DNA of 64,000 nucleotides from Pseudomonas moraviensis (GTDB lineage: Bacteria > Pseudomonadota > Gammaproteobacteria > Pseudomonadales > Pseudomonadaceae): assembly GCF_900105805.1 (NCBI RefSeq), contig NZ_LT629788.1, forward strand, positions 558,001 to 622,000. The letters are read 5' to 3'. This document shows positions 34,901-43,469 of this stretch, piece by piece (position 1 is the first letter of the stretch; each line of letters opens with the position of its first letter). The notes beneath the pieces are model-generated. The model saw nothing but the letters and a program-made list of their open reading frames with translations. It was not told the DNA's origin and did not search any database. Both the position numbers and the translations under genes were made by a program.

Positions 34901-35179
34901 ATGAAAGCCTGGATCTGTGTACCGTTGATGGCCCTGGTTCTGGCCGGTTGCGCCGGCAAAACCGCGTACCGCGACAGCTGCGGCAGCCAACTCGATACGG
35001 CCTGGCACGAACTGGACCTGGCCAAGGCTGAAGGCTTCGCCGGCACCGTCAGCTATTCCAAAGCGCTGTCGCTGCTGACCGCCGCCAAGACCCAGCAACA
35101 ATTCGAAGGCTTCGAAGGCTGCAGCAAGAAAGCCGAAAAAGCCCGCTTCTACATTCGCGAATCCCGAGCAGGACGTTAA
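34901..35179 (+). CDS. Small putative lipoprotein
   Basis: A 92-residue protein with a lipoprotein signal ending LVLAGC (lipid-bearing Cys17) and a mature part rich in Lys, Glu and Ala with Cys at two further places (RDSCGSQ, FEGCSKK) that could form a disulfide. The ATG at 34901 lies 8 bp after GAGG. I do not know its function. The preceding gap 34687-34900 has no other gene. Confidence 0.82.
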   Translation: MKAWICVPLMALVLAGCAGKTAYRDSCGSQLDTAWHELDLAKAEGFAGTVSYSKALSLLTAAKTQQQFEGFEGCSKKAEKARFYIRESRAGR

Positions 35180-35183
35180 AAAA

Positions 35184-35267
35184 ACAGCTGCAAGCTTCTA
35201 GCTGCAAGCGGCAAGCTTAAAACGACCGCGTTCAGCTTGAAGCTTGTAGCTTGCAACTTGCAGCTGT
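35184..35267. repeat. Imperfect palindrome of GCTGCAAGC units
   Basis: An 84-bp stretch of direct and inverted GCTGCAAGC / GCTTGCAGC units. The ends ACAGCTGCAAG and CTTGCAGCTGT are exact complements. It lies between the lipoprotein and CHAD genes and could serve as terminator or repeat element. Confidence 0.7.
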
Positions 35268-35285
35268 CCTACGGAGTAGACCCCC

Positions 35286-36044
35286 ATGATCGATCGTTTG
35301 GTGGCTCATGTGTTGAGCCTGGATGTGCGGCTGCTGGCGTGTCAGGCAAGGTTGAATGCGCGCACCGATCCCGAGGCGTTGCATGATTTGCGCACCACGG
35401 TGCGGCGCTTGCGCAGTCTGTTGCGGCCGTTGCGCGGATTGCCGGGTGTCGAGCAACTGGAGGCGGCAGCTTCGGCGGTGGGCGATCTGACCACACCGTG
35501 GCGTGATCGCGAGGTGCTGGCGGCGTATCTGCTCGAGCATGATCAACCCGAGGCTGCGCAGCGGCGCCTGGCGCAAATGGCCGAGGCGTATCCGGCGCTG
35601 GCGGCGAGTGCGGAGCTTGCTTCGTTGCTGATGATTCTTGACGCCTTTCCACGGTTCTTGCGCGCGTCCGAGCGTCAGGGGCTGCTCAAGGATCTGGATA
35701 AGCGCATTGAAAAACGTCTGGGCAAGCAATGGCAGAAGCTCGACGCGGCGCTGCACGATCCCGCCCACGACCGTCATCGTCTGCGCCTGCTGATCAAACG
35801 CGTGCGCTATGGCATCGAAGCCTATCCGCAACTGGATCGCTTGCCGAAACCGGCTTACAAACAACTGAAATCCGCGCAAGGCGCATTGGGCGATTGGCAC
35901 GATTGCTGGCAATGGCTGGCCCGCGCAGAGCAGGAGGCCGATCTGCAACCGTGTGTGGCAACCTGGCAGGCGGGTTTGATCAAGGCAGAACTGAAGGCCG
36001 ATCAAGTGCTGGAAAAACTCAGCGCCACTTGTTTCAAACCCTGA
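35286..36044 (+). CDS. CHAD-domain protein
   Basis: A 252-residue alpha-helical protein. The conserved CHAD signature HDLRTTVRRLRSLLRPL (about residues 33-49) and a second basic patch RHRLRLLIKRVRYG line up with the histidines and basic residues that bind inorganic polyphosphate. CHAD proteins are thought to act on polyphosphate granules. Starts after a GGAG site. No triphosphatase domain is fused or adjacent. Confidence 0.88.
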   Translation: MIDRLVAHVLSLDVRLLACQARLNARTDPEALHDLRTTVRRLRSLLRPLRGLPGVEQLEAAASAVGDLTTPWRDREVLAAYLLEHDQPEAAQRRLAQMAEAYPALAASAELASLLMILDAFPRFLRASERQGLLKDLDKRIEKRLGKQWQKLDAALHDPAHDRHRLRLLIKRVRYGIEAYPQLDRLPKPAYKQLKSAQGALGDWHDCWQWLARAEQEADLQPCVATWQAGLIKAELKADQVLEKLSATCFKP

Positions 36045-36060
36045 AATCCACACGGTCCCT

Positions 36061-36150
36061 TGTAGGAGTGAGCCTGCTCGCGATAGCGATTCATCAGTCG
36101 ACACTTCGCTGCCAGATAGACCGCTATCGCGAGCAGGCTCACTCCTACAG
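36061..36150. repeat. REPIN-like inverted REP pair (copy 3)
   Basis: Two inverted GTAGGAGTGAGCCTGCTCGCGATAGCG copies about 30 bp apart make a 90-bp element after the CHAD gene. The gap to 36277 holds nothing else recognisable except a CCGAGG ribosome site. Confidence 0.93.
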
Positions 36151-36277
36151 GAGAATTCGGTGTGACGGATAAAGGTGCAAGGCCTATCTGTCAGCCCATT
36201 TGACCGGAATAGACGCTGCGCCGCCGCCCCGGGCTGGTTAAGATCCCCGCATTCCTTTTTCGCTTTCCGAGGTTGCC

Positions 36278-37072
36278 ATGCGCTTTTGCGATCTGCTCGA
36301 TGCTGTCCGCCAACAACCTGAGGTGACCATCCCCGCCGAATGGGGGCAGGGCCGGGCCAGTTTTGGCGGACTGGTGGCCGCGCTGCAATTTGAAGTCATG
36401 CGCGCCAGGGTGCCGTCGGAACGTCCGGTGCGTTCGCTGGCGATCACCTTTGTTGGCCCGGTCGAGCCGGACGTGCCGGTGAGTTTCGAAGTCGACGTGC
36501 TGCGCGAAGGCAAAGCGGTCAGCCAGGTGTTGGGCCGAGCCATGCAGAATGGCCAGGTGGTGACGATCATTCAGGGCAGCTTCGGTGCCTCGCGGCCCTC
36601 GGAAGTCGCCGTCGAAGCCTACCCGGCGCCAACCATGAAACACTGGGACGAATGTCAGGAGCTGCCGTATATCAAAGGTGTCACCCCGGAATTCATGCGC
36701 CATCTGGCCATGCGCTGGAGCGTCGGTGGCATTCCGTTCTCCGGCACGCCATCGCGCTTGATGGGCGGTTGGGTGCGCTTGCGTGGGGATGTCAAAGAGG
36801 AGCCGGTCAACGAGGCGCATCTGTTGGCGCTGGTGGATGCCTGGCCACCGGCGCTGTTGCCGTATCTGAAGAAGCCTGCACCGGGGAGCACGCTGACTTG
36901 GACCATTGAATTCGTTCAGCCGTTGCACGACTTCAGTACGCTGGACTGGTGCCAATACCTGGCCGATATCGAATACGCCGCCGACGGCTACGGCCATGTC
37001 GCCGCCAAGCTGTGGAGCGCGAAGGGAGAGTTGATAGCCATGAGTCGCCAGACCGTGACGATCTTTGCCTGA
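36278..37072 (+). CDS. Acyl-CoA thioesterase-like double-hotdog protein
   Basis: A 264-residue protein of the TesB-like/4HBT_3 class: two hotdog halves joined by a linker, with the N-terminal ASFGGLVAALQ helix, the VRSLAITFVGPV strand and a second-half GGWVRLRGD. Such enzymes hydrolyse acyl-CoA; the natural substrate is unknown. It stands alone, followed convergently by the gene at 37074. Confidence 0.85.
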   Translation: MRFCDLLDAVRQQPEVTIPAEWGQGRASFGGLVAALQFEVMRARVPSERPVRSLAITFVGPVEPDVPVSFEVDVLREGKAVSQVLGRAMQNGQVVTIIQGSFGASRPSEVAVEAYPAPTMKHWDECQELPYIKGVTPEFMRHLAMRWSVGGIPFSGTPSRLMGGWVRLRGDVKEEPVNEAHLLALVDAWPPALLPYLKKPAPGSTLTWTIEFVQPLHDFSTLDWCQYLADIEYAADGYGHVAAKLWSAKGELIAMSRQTVTIFA

Positions 37073-37073
37073 C

Positions 37074-37439
37074 TCAATGCCGACGGTGGCGCTCACGCCA
37101 GGCGCGCCACCAGCCACCGCTGAGAAAGAACCGCGGAAAGGTCAGAAACTGCTCGACCAGCAGACGTGAGACGGCATCCTGGCGATCACTGAACGGCTCG
37201 GAGGCTTGCGCCTCCAGGCTGTGACCGTGACGCTGCAGACCCAGCGCCGCGACGATACCGATCACGCCGATGGCGACGCTGGCCAGGCTCAGGCTGAACA
37301 CCCCCGACACGATCAGCAGAAACGCCACGATGAACAGCGGCACGGCAATCAGGTGCAGGACCAGATTGGTCGGATGCTGATGATTGCCCGGGTAGGCGCG
37401 CCATTGCCACGCGGGAAGATTGGGGTGACGTTTGCCCAT
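37074..37439 (-). CDS. Mpo1-like/DUF962 family membrane protein
   Basis: A 121-residue protein with conserved HQHPTNLVLHLIAVP at the start of two transmembrane helices and a basic, aromatic C-terminus. The HxxN/H pattern is like the Mpo1/YGL010w family, some members of which oxidise 2-hydroxy fatty acids. The ATG at 37439 with GAGGAG upstream decides the start. It ends 1 bp from the stop of the convergent thioesterase. Confidence 0.78.
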   Translation of the reverse strand: MGKRHPNLPAWQWRAYPGNHQHPTNLVLHLIAVPLFIVAFLLIVSGVFSLSLASVAIGVIGIVAALGLQRHGHSLEAQASEPFSDRQDAVSRLLVEQFLTFPRFFLSGGWWRAWRERHRRH

Positions 37440-37570
37440 GTTTACTACTCCTCGATCCATGTTGAACTTCATGGTTGAAGAATAGGCCCGGGCGCGGAGG
37501 GCGGCGAATCAAGGTTGGCTATTGAGTTGATAGCGGCAATGGCCGTTTTTGATGGTGCCCGATCTGGCCC

Positions 37571-37643
37571 CATCGCGAGCAGGCTCACTCCTACATTTGA
37601 AATGCGTTCCCCCCGTAGGAGCTGCCGAAGGCTGCGATCTTTT
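37571..37643. repeat. Composite of two REP families
   Basis: A single CATCGCGAGCAGGCTCACTC copy (37571-37595) is followed, in inverted sense, by a single GTAGGAGCTGCCGAAGGCTG copy (37615-37643). They share only the GTAGGAG end, so the pair is a hybrid of the two families. It lies upstream of neither gene's start: it is at the 3' side of the chemoreceptor gene. Confidence 0.85.
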
Positions 37644-37663
37644 GATCTTTTGATCTTCTGATG

Positions 37664-39145
37664 TTAAAGCTTCAACTGCCCAATCGCCTTGTTCAACTCT
37701 CCCGCCAATGTCGCCAACTCATCACTGGTCGTCGCCGAATCCACCGTCTGCTGCACGGTGTTCTCGGTCACATCACGAATACTCACCACCGCCCGGTTCA
37801 TCTCCTCGGCAACCTGACTCTGTTGCTCCGCCGCCACGGCGATCTGCGTGTTGCTCTCGCGCATCTGCGCCACCGCGCCGGTGATCTCTGCCAAGGCTGC
37901 GCCGGCCTCCTGCGCCTGCTGCACACAATCGTCAGCCTTGTACGAGCTCTCCTGCATGAAATCCACCGCATCACGGGTGCCGGCCTGCAGCGCCGCGATC
38001 ATACCGGTGATCTCGTCGGTGGACGCCTGCACGCGCTTGGCAAGGTTACGCACTTCATCGGCGACCACGGCAAAGCCGCGACCCATTTCCCCAGCACGGG
38101 CAGCTTCGATCGCTGCGTTGAGCGCCAGCAGATTGGTCTGTTCGGCGATGCTGTGAATCACGCTGACCACGCCGCTGATCTTCTGACTGTCTTCGGCCAG
38201 GCGTTGAATCATTTGCGCCGTCTGCTGCACGCCACTGGATAGCCCGGCAATCGACTGCTGCACCCGGGCGACCACTTGCTGGCCGCTGCCGGCGAGGCCG
38301 TCGGCGGTTTTCGACAGATCGCGAGTGGCGCCGGCGTGTTGCGCGATGTGATAAACGGTGGCGGTCATTTCGTTGATCGCGGTGGCGGCCTGATCGGTTT
38401 CGCTCTGCTGCCCGAGCATGCCGTGCCGCACATCGTTCATGCTCGCCGCCAACCGCGCGGCACCGACATCCAGTTGCCGTGCGGTGTTGGCCACTGTCGT
38501 CACGACGCGTTGATATCCGGCCTGCATGGCGTTGAAGGCATTGGCCATCTGCCCGACTTCATCCCTGCCCACCAGCGGCACCCGAGCTGAAAGGTCGCCG
38601 GTTTCTTCAACGTGCAGCATCACGTCTTTCAACGTGTTGAGCTGGCTGAGCAGAAAGCGGATCAACAGTTGCGAAGCGCCGAGCATTGCCAGCATCAGGA
38701 CGAAGACCGCCAGCGCGTAGTTGGCGAAGCGCTCGCTGAACACTTGGCTCAGGCTCGGGCCATAGGCGATGACTGCCACTTGTTCGCCGTCGGCACGACT
38801 GAACACCTCGGCGCCGATCAACGGATTTTCGCCAAACAGCGGCAGATGATTGATGGCGTTCCAACCGACGCTCCCGCTGATTTCCAGCAGCGGTTGATCA
38901 TTGAGACGCGGCGCTTCACCGCGCTTGAAGGTCAGCACCTGAGCGGATCTGGGCAGCGCCTGCCCGGGCGGCCAGGCCTTGAGCAATTGCGCCTGCGCCT
39001 GCGCGGATGCCTGAGCGGCGTCGCCACGGGCCTGCTGTTCGAGATGTACGGCGTACAGCACCAGCAGCAGCGTTGTGACAAAGGCGACCGCATTGACCGC
39101 CCAGAATTTGTATTTCAGCGAGATGTTGCTAAGCCAGGCACCCAT
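37664..39145 (-). CDS. Methyl-accepting chemotaxis protein
   Basis: A 493-residue chemoreceptor. It has an N-terminal transmembrane helix (about 13-33), a periplasmic sensor part of about 100 residues, a second helix (about 142-163), a HAMP domain, and a signalling domain with the conserved hairpin tip IAEQTNLLALNAAIEAARAG. The ATG at 39145 (MGAWLSNISLKYKFW) is preferred over a TTG twelve codons upstream. Ligand unknown. Confidence 0.93.
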   Translation of the reverse strand: MGAWLSNISLKYKFWAVNAVAFVTTLLLVLYAVHLEQQARGDAAQASAQAQAQLLKAWPPGQALPRSAQVLTFKRGEAPRLNDQPLLEISGSVGWNAINHLPLFGENPLIGAEVFSRADGEQVAVIAYGPSLSQVFSERFANYALAVFVLMLAMLGASQLLIRFLLSQLNTLKDVMLHVEETGDLSARVPLVGRDEVGQMANAFNAMQAGYQRVVTTVANTARQLDVGAARLAASMNDVRHGMLGQQSETDQAATAINEMTATVYHIAQHAGATRDLSKTADGLAGSGQQVVARVQQSIAGLSSGVQQTAQMIQRLAEDSQKISGVVSVIHSIAEQTNLLALNAAIEAARAGEMGRGFAVVADEVRNLAKRVQASTDEITGMIAALQAGTRDAVDFMQESSYKADDCVQQAQEAGAALAEITGAVAQMRESNTQIAVAAEQQSQVAEEMNRAVVSIRDVTENTVQQTVDSATTSDELATLAGELNKAIGQLKL

Positions 39146-39255
39146 GGAGGTCTTCTCTGATAGCGGAAACAGTTTTGGCAAGGTGCCATTATTGTGCCGC
39201 TATGCAGATAAGGGAGTTTTGATATGAATCAACAGATGCCGCTGGCCTGCTTTTC

Positions 39256-39345
39256 TGTAGGAGTGAGCCTGCTCGCGATAGCGGTGGGTCAGTCGCTTAC
39301 ATCATTGACTGACACACCGCTATCGCGAGCAGGCTCACTCCTACA
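39256..39345. repeat. REPIN-like inverted REP pair (copy 4)
   Basis: A 90-bp inverted pair with the same arms and nearly the same spacer (GCGGTGGGTCAGTC... GACTGACACACCGC) as copies at 58648 and 60436. Here the spacer itself is partly self-complementary, extending the hairpin. Confidence 0.93.
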
Positions 39346-39361
39346 ATGGGATTTGGGTGTG

Positions 39362-40168
39362 TCAGGAAATGATCGGTAAACCGAAGAATGCCCGGGCACA
39401 CGCGGTGGTGTGCGCGGCCAGTGCTTCTTCGGTCTCGCCGCGATGCAACGCCACCTCGCGCAACACCTCGGTCAGATAGGCCGGCTCATTGCGCCCGTTT
39501 TTCGGCTTCGGCCGCAGCGTGCGAGGCAGCAGATACGGCGCATCGCTTTCCAGCATCAGCCGTCCCGGCTTGATCTCCTTGACCAGCGGATGCAGGTGCG
39601 TGCCGCGGCGCTCGTCGCAGATCCAACCGGTAATGCCGATGTGCAGATCCAGATCGAGGTAGCTGAACAGGGCTTTCTGTTCGCCAGTGAAGCAATGCAC
39701 CACTGCCGCCGGCAGTTGATCGCGGAAGTCCTTGAGGATTTCCAGCAGGCGCTGGCTGGCATCACGCTCATGCAGGAACACCGGCAGTTGCAGCTCGGCG
39801 GCCAGCGCCAGATGTTCTTCGAGGGCCTTTTCCTGCTGCGCACGCGGGGAGAAGTCGCGGTTGAAATCCAGACCGCATTCACCTACCGCGACGACATTGG
39901 ATTCGTTCAACAGGCTGCGCAAACGACGCGCGCTGTCAGCATTCCAGTCGCTGGCCGAATGTGGGTGAACACCGGCAGTGGCGAACAGTCGTTGGCCGCT
40001 TTCGTCCAGTTGCTGGCACAGCTCCAGCGCCTGCTCACTGCCCTCGACGCTGGTGCCGGTGAGCACCAGTTGGCAGACCCCGGCGGCGTAGGCGCGGTCG
40101 AGCACCGTCTGGTATTTGTCGGCGAAACTGGGGTTGGTCAGGTTGACGCCGATATCGATGAGTTGCAT
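39362..40168 (-). CDS. tatD: TatD-family metal-dependent DNase
   Basis: A 268-residue TIM-barrel hydrolase. It starts MQLIDIGVNLTNPSF, the form found in TatD itself, in place of the HxH start of YcfH-type paralogues. Other metal/active-site motifs are VGECGLDFNRD, FLHERDA, VHCFTG and LESDAPYL. TatD has 3'-5' exonuclease activity in DNA repair. It is divergent from the transglycosylase gene and not beside tatABC. Confidence 0.93.
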   Translation of the reverse strand: MQLIDIGVNLTNPSFADKYQTVLDRAYAAGVCQLVLTGTSVEGSEQALELCQQLDESGQRLFATAGVHPHSASDWNADSARRLRSLLNESNVVAVGECGLDFNRDFSPRAQQEKALEEHLALAAELQLPVFLHERDASQRLLEILKDFRDQLPAAVVHCFTGEQKALFSYLDLDLHIGITGWICDERRGTHLHPLVKEIKPGRLMLESDAPYLLPRTLRPKPKNGRNEPAYLTEVLREVALHRGETEEALAAHTTACARAFFGLPIIS

Positions 40169-40403
40169 GGTGCTACCTCGGGCCGAAGGCCGGAAAGCAT
40201 ATCAGAGCTGTAGATTTATAAGAAAAGGCAAGAACTACAACGACTTATGGCTGTCTGTTGAGGCCGCGGGGGACTCCGGGGTGGCGGCAATGCCATCACT
40301 GTGCCAGTCTCTCGCACTTTACCAGCGCACAAAGCGCTCTGTTTTCGTCGGTGATCTCGCCGCTTTCATGGTGAGTTCGCCCCGTATTCTTTTCGGAGAG
40401 TGG

Positions 40404-41825
40404 ATGCATCGTCCCTCGGTTCTGCTGCTGTTGTGCGCTGCGTTGCTGCTGCCGATGACGGCGGTCGCGCGCCTGCCCGGGCCGCTGCAAGCCGTGCCGG
40501 CGACCAAGGTTCGCGACCTCTCGGACATTCGCAGCAGCCGCGTGTTGCGCGTGCTGGTCAATCAGAGCCGCAACAGCTCCGGCGAAGTCCAGGGCCAGGC
40601 CATTGGTGTCGAATACCACCGCCTGCGCGCCTTCGAGCAATACCTCAACGGCCATGCCCGTGACGGTCAGCAAGTCACCCTCAAAATCATTCCCAAAGCC
40701 AAGGATCAATTGCTCGGCGCCTTGCAGCGCGGCGAAGGTGACATGGTCGCGCCGGGCGAGTTGCTCGATCTGCCTTCGGGCTATGCGGTCGCCAGCAGTG
40801 AGCCGATCGCCAGCAACGTGCCGCTGGTGCTGGTCGGCATCAAGGGCCAGCGCCGCTACACCAGGGTCGAGCAACTCTCTGGCAAAACCCTGGCCCTGCC
40901 CACTGGCAGTGCGGCGGGGGAGGTGGTCAGCCAGCTCAACCAGAAACTGGCGCTGCACAAACTGGCACCGATCAATATCGAATGGGTCGATCCAACGCTG
41001 GCCGTGGAGGATGTGCTGGAAATGGTCCAGGGCGGGATTTTCCACCTGACCATCGTCGAGCAGCCGATTGCCGAGCGCTGGGGCAAGATCCTGCCGAAGC
41101 TGCGCCTCGACCGGCAACTGAGCCTCGGCGAGCCGGGCGAGGAACATTGGTTCGTGCGCCGCGACGCGTCGATGTTGCGCGCGAGCATCGATCGCTTTCT
41201 CACCGGTTACAAGAAACCCTCTGACAAAGACGCCGCATTTCTGCGCATCTATCGGCGCTTGTACCAGGTGCACAATCCGCTGGCCAAGGGGGATCGCCAG
41301 CGTCTGGAAAAACTCCGCCCGACCCTGCAAAAGCACGCCGACGCGCAGAACATGGACTGGCTCAATCTTGCGGCGCTGGCGTTCAAGGAATCGCGTCTGC
41401 AGCCCAACGCCCGCAGCGGCAGCGGCCCGACCGGGCTGATGCAGATCACTCCGTCCGCCGCGCAACGGGTCGGGGTGAGCAATATCCACAATCTCGATGC
41501 GAATGTGCAGGCCGGCGCCAAGTACCTGGCGATGATCCGCCGCAAATTTTTCAGCAGCCCCAAACTCAACGAGCGTGAGCGCATGGCATTCACCCTCGCT
41601 GCGTACAACATCGGCCCGGAGCGCGTGCAAGGCATGCGTGCCGAAGCGCGCCGCCGTGGCCTCAATCCCAACCAGTGGTTTTTCCAGGTCGAGCGTATCG
41701 CCATGGAGCAGGTGGGAATGGGCGCCGTCAGCTATGTTAATAGCGTGAACAAGTACTACCTGGCATTCGACCGGGAGCGTGAGTCGCTCGAGCCCCGCCA
41801 GCAGAAAGTGGTTACACGAAAATAA
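40404..41825 (+). CDS. MltF-like lytic murein transglycosylase with solute-binding domain
   Basis: A 473-residue exported protein. A signal peptide (1 to about 22) is followed by a periplasmic solute-binding (SBP_bac_3) domain up to about residue 290 and an SLT lysozyme-like domain. The catalytic glutamate is Glu329 in FKESRLQP, followed by GPTGLMQITPSAA and AYNIGPERVQ. It should cleave peptidoglycan. The ATG at 40404 has CGGAGAG upstream. The region 40169-40403 has no other gene. Confidence 0.9.
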   Translation: MHRPSVLLLLCAALLLPMTAVARLPGPLQAVPATKVRDLSDIRSSRVLRVLVNQSRNSSGEVQGQAIGVEYHRLRAFEQYLNGHARDGQQVTLKIIPKAKDQLLGALQRGEGDMVAPGELLDLPSGYAVASSEPIASNVPLVLVGIKGQRRYTRVEQLSGKTLALPTGSAAGEVVSQLNQKLALHKLAPINIEWVDPTLAVEDVLEMVQGGIFHLTIVEQPIAERWGKILPKLRLDRQLSLGEPGEEHWFVRRDASMLRASIDRFLTGYKKPSDKDAAFLRIYRRLYQVHNPLAKGDRQRLEKLRPTLQKHADAQNMDWLNLAALAFKESRLQPNARSGSGPTGLMQITPSAAQRVGVSNIHNLDANVQAGAKYLAMIRRKFFSSPKLNERERMAFTLAAYNIGPERVQGMRAEARRRGLNPNQWFFQVERIAMEQVGMGAVSYVNSVNKYYLAFDRERESLEPRQQKVVTRK

Positions 41826-41863
41826 TCTAAAAATTCGATTGTTATGGCGAAATATTTGCGCTT

Positions 41864-41892
41864 TTAACATGAAATAAACTGATTAATATAGC
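41864..41892 (+). promoter_or_regulatory. Candidate sigma-70 promoter of doxX
   Basis: TTAACA (41864-41869) and TATAGC (41887-41892) are separated by 17 bp in an AT-rich stretch 47 bp before the doxX ATG. The -35 matches consensus at 5 of 6 and the -10 at 4 of 6. Confidence 0.5.
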
Positions 41893-41938
41893 GACCAACC
41901 CAAACACACAAACACTTCTGCACAACAAGGAATGCACC

Positions 41939-42373
41939 ATGAGCTCTCTGATCAACAAGGTTCTGTTCACCCGCGCCGGTTACGGCCTGACTGTCCTGCG
42001 CATTGCTGTTGGCGTGATCTTCGCCGCCCACGGTTCGCAGAAACTCTTTGGTCTGTTCGGTGGCTACGGCCTGGCCGGCACCGCGCAATGGATGGAAAGC
42101 ATCGGCCTGACCCCGGGCTACCTGATGGCCTCGCTGGCCGGTGGTACCGAGTTCTTCGCCGGTCTGGCCCTGATCATCGGCCTGCTGGCACGCCCGGCGG
42201 CACTCGGTCTGGCGTTCCTCTCGCTGGTGGCAATCTTCTCGGTGCACATCGGCAACGGTCTGTTCATGGCCAACAACGGTTATGAGTTCGCCCTGGCTCT
42301 GCTGGCCGGTAGCATCGCGGTACTGATCGAAGGTGCCGGCAAGCTCTCGGCGGATCGCGCCATCGCCGGTTAA
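41939..42373 (+). CDS. DoxX-family membrane protein
   Basis: A 144-residue protein with four hydrophobic helices and the DoxX pattern VLRIAVGVIFAAHGSQKLFG, then AQWMESIGL and AGGTEFFAGLALIIGLL. DoxX proteins have been linked to redox and stress functions, but their activity is poorly defined. It is a single gene with its own likely promoter and strong terminator. Confidence 0.9.
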   Translation: MSSLINKVLFTRAGYGLTVLRIAVGVIFAAHGSQKLFGLFGGYGLAGTAQWMESIGLTPGYLMASLAGGTEFFAGLALIIGLLARPAALGLAFLSLVAIFSVHIGNGLFMANNGYEFALALLAGSIAVLIEGAGKLSADRAIAG

Positions 42374-42390
42374 AGGCTCTGGCTCAAGGC

Positions 42391-42419
42391 AAAGGCCCGC
42401 ATTGCGCGGGCCTTTTTTT
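42391..42419 (+). terminator. Rho-independent terminator after doxX
   Basis: AGGCCCGC and GCGGGCCT form an 8-bp stem (extended by A-T pairs) with a short loop, followed by seven T. Confidence 0.92.
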
Positions 42420-42433
42420 GTTGCGGGCGATTC

Positions 42434-42463
42434 TTGACACTGGTCGGTCACGTTCTCTAGGAT
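42434..42463 (+). promoter_or_regulatory. Candidate promoter upstream of the 102-residue gene
   Basis: A perfect TTGACA (42434-42439) is followed after 18 bp by TAGGAT (42458-42463). The gene starts about 150 bp further on, leaving a long leader with a small open frame. Confidence 0.5.
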
Positions 42464-42470
42464 GTTGCTC

Positions 42471-42560
42471 ATGCGCCGATTTAAACAGCTACTTGCGGGG
42501 CGCCAGGTGACTTCTACAGTTACCGTCAGAAGCCGGAACAGGGCTTCGAAATACCGCTAA
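42471..42560 (+). CDS. Possible 29-residue basic peptide in the leader
   Basis: An ATG-started frame (MRRFKQLLAGRQ ... RSRNRASKYR) ends at TAA 42558-42560. AGGA lies 8 bp before the ATG but overlaps the candidate -10, so translation would be nearly leaderless if that promoter is right. The peptide is strongly basic and without a membrane segment. It could be a leader peptide, a small protein or chance. Confidence 0.22.
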   Translation: MRRFKQLLAGRQVTSTVTVRSRNRASKYR

Positions 42561-42622
42561 AGCGCTGGTTCGGTGTTGCCTCTCACCTGCCATGCAGACT
42601 TTTGAGGCAGAGACACGACACG

Positions 42623-42931
42623 ATGAATGCACTACGCCCTCCAGCACGTCCCGCGCCGATCACGGCCCATGTCACCCAGCGCAACCCGAAAATCCTTCTT
42701 GGCGGCAAACACCAGCCGACGCTGTTGCGTTATCTCGATGGCTGGCCACGTCGCAGCGGCGGTCCTGCCGCGTTCCTGATCCAGTTTGTCGATGACGGCG
42801 AGTCGCTGGCGCGTTTCGCCACTGACAGCTTTGATCTGGCGGTGATTCAGGCGCCGAGTGCAGAAGAGGCGCCGGAAATGATCAAGCAACTGACCCGCGT
42901 TGCGCGGCAGGGCTTGATCACCCGGCGCTGA
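42623..42931 (+). CDS. Hypothetical protein of 102 residues
   Basis: I do not recognise this protein. It starts MNALRPPARPAPITAHV after a GAGG-containing site, and its C-terminal part has alternating hydrophobic stretches (AAFLIQFVDDGESLARFA, FDLAVIQAP) followed by a basic helix (MIKQLTRVARQGLITRR). The FDLAVIQAP segment recalls Rossmann-like strand ends, but it is too short for an enzyme. It converges on greB with a 6-bp gap. Confidence 0.75.
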   Translation: MNALRPPARPAPITAHVTQRNPKILLGGKHQPTLLRYLDGWPRRSGGPAAFLIQFVDDGESLARFATDSFDLAVIQAPSAEEAPEMIKQLTRVARQGLITRR

Positions 42932-42937
42932 TTGTTC

Positions 42938-43435
42938 TTACGGGTATTCAATCGCCACGATGTAAACGAACTGCTCGCCGGTCGGCGTCTGCACCCGCAC
43001 TTCGGCGTCGAGTGCCTTGCCGATGAGAGCGCGGGCCAGCGGTGAGTCGATGCTGATCAAACCGAGTTTGAGGTCCAGTTCATCGGGGCCGACGATGCGG
43101 TAGCGCGACTGCTTGCCGTCTTCGTCTTCGATAGTGACCCAGGCACCGAAATAGACCTTGTTCGGGTCACTGGGTTTTTCGCTGACTACCTTGAGCGCTT
43201 CCAGACGCTTGGTGAGAAAACGCACGCGACTGTCAATTTCGCGCAGCATTTTTTTGCCGTAGGTGTACTCGGCGTTTTCCGAACGATCACCCTGCGCCGC
43301 CGCTTCACTCACCGCCTGGGTGACCTGCGGGCGACGCACATGCCACAACTCATGGAATTCGGCGCGCATTCGCGCTTCACCTTCGGGGGTGATCAGCGCG
43401 GTGCCGGCGGTGCGGGGAGGGCGATAACGGCTCAT
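42938..43435 (-). CDS. greB: Transcription elongation factor GreB
   Basis: A 165-residue Gre factor. The N-terminal coiled coil has the tip sequence GDRSENAEYTYGKKMLREID with the acidic residues that coordinate the RNA polymerase metal, and the C-terminal FKBP-like domain has SIDSPLARALIGK. The N-terminal YRPPRTAGTALITPEG extension and basic patch favour GreB over GreA. It rescues backtracked polymerase. Confidence 0.94.
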   Translation of the reverse strand: MSRYRPPRTAGTALITPEGEARMRAEFHELWHVRRPQVTQAVSEAAAQGDRSENAEYTYGKKMLREIDSRVRFLTKRLEALKVVSEKPSDPNKVYFGAWVTIEDEDGKQSRYRIVGPDELDLKLGLISIDSPLARALIGKALDAEVRVQTPTGEQFVYIVAIEYP

Positions 43436-43469
43436 GGCAACTTCTTGTGATTAAGACCGCCTGAGTCTA

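Noticed and set aside
40296..41870. 524-codon minus-strand frame over the transglycosylase
   Set aside because: The plus-strand protein has signal peptide, solute-binding and SLT motifs; the minus frame has no such support.
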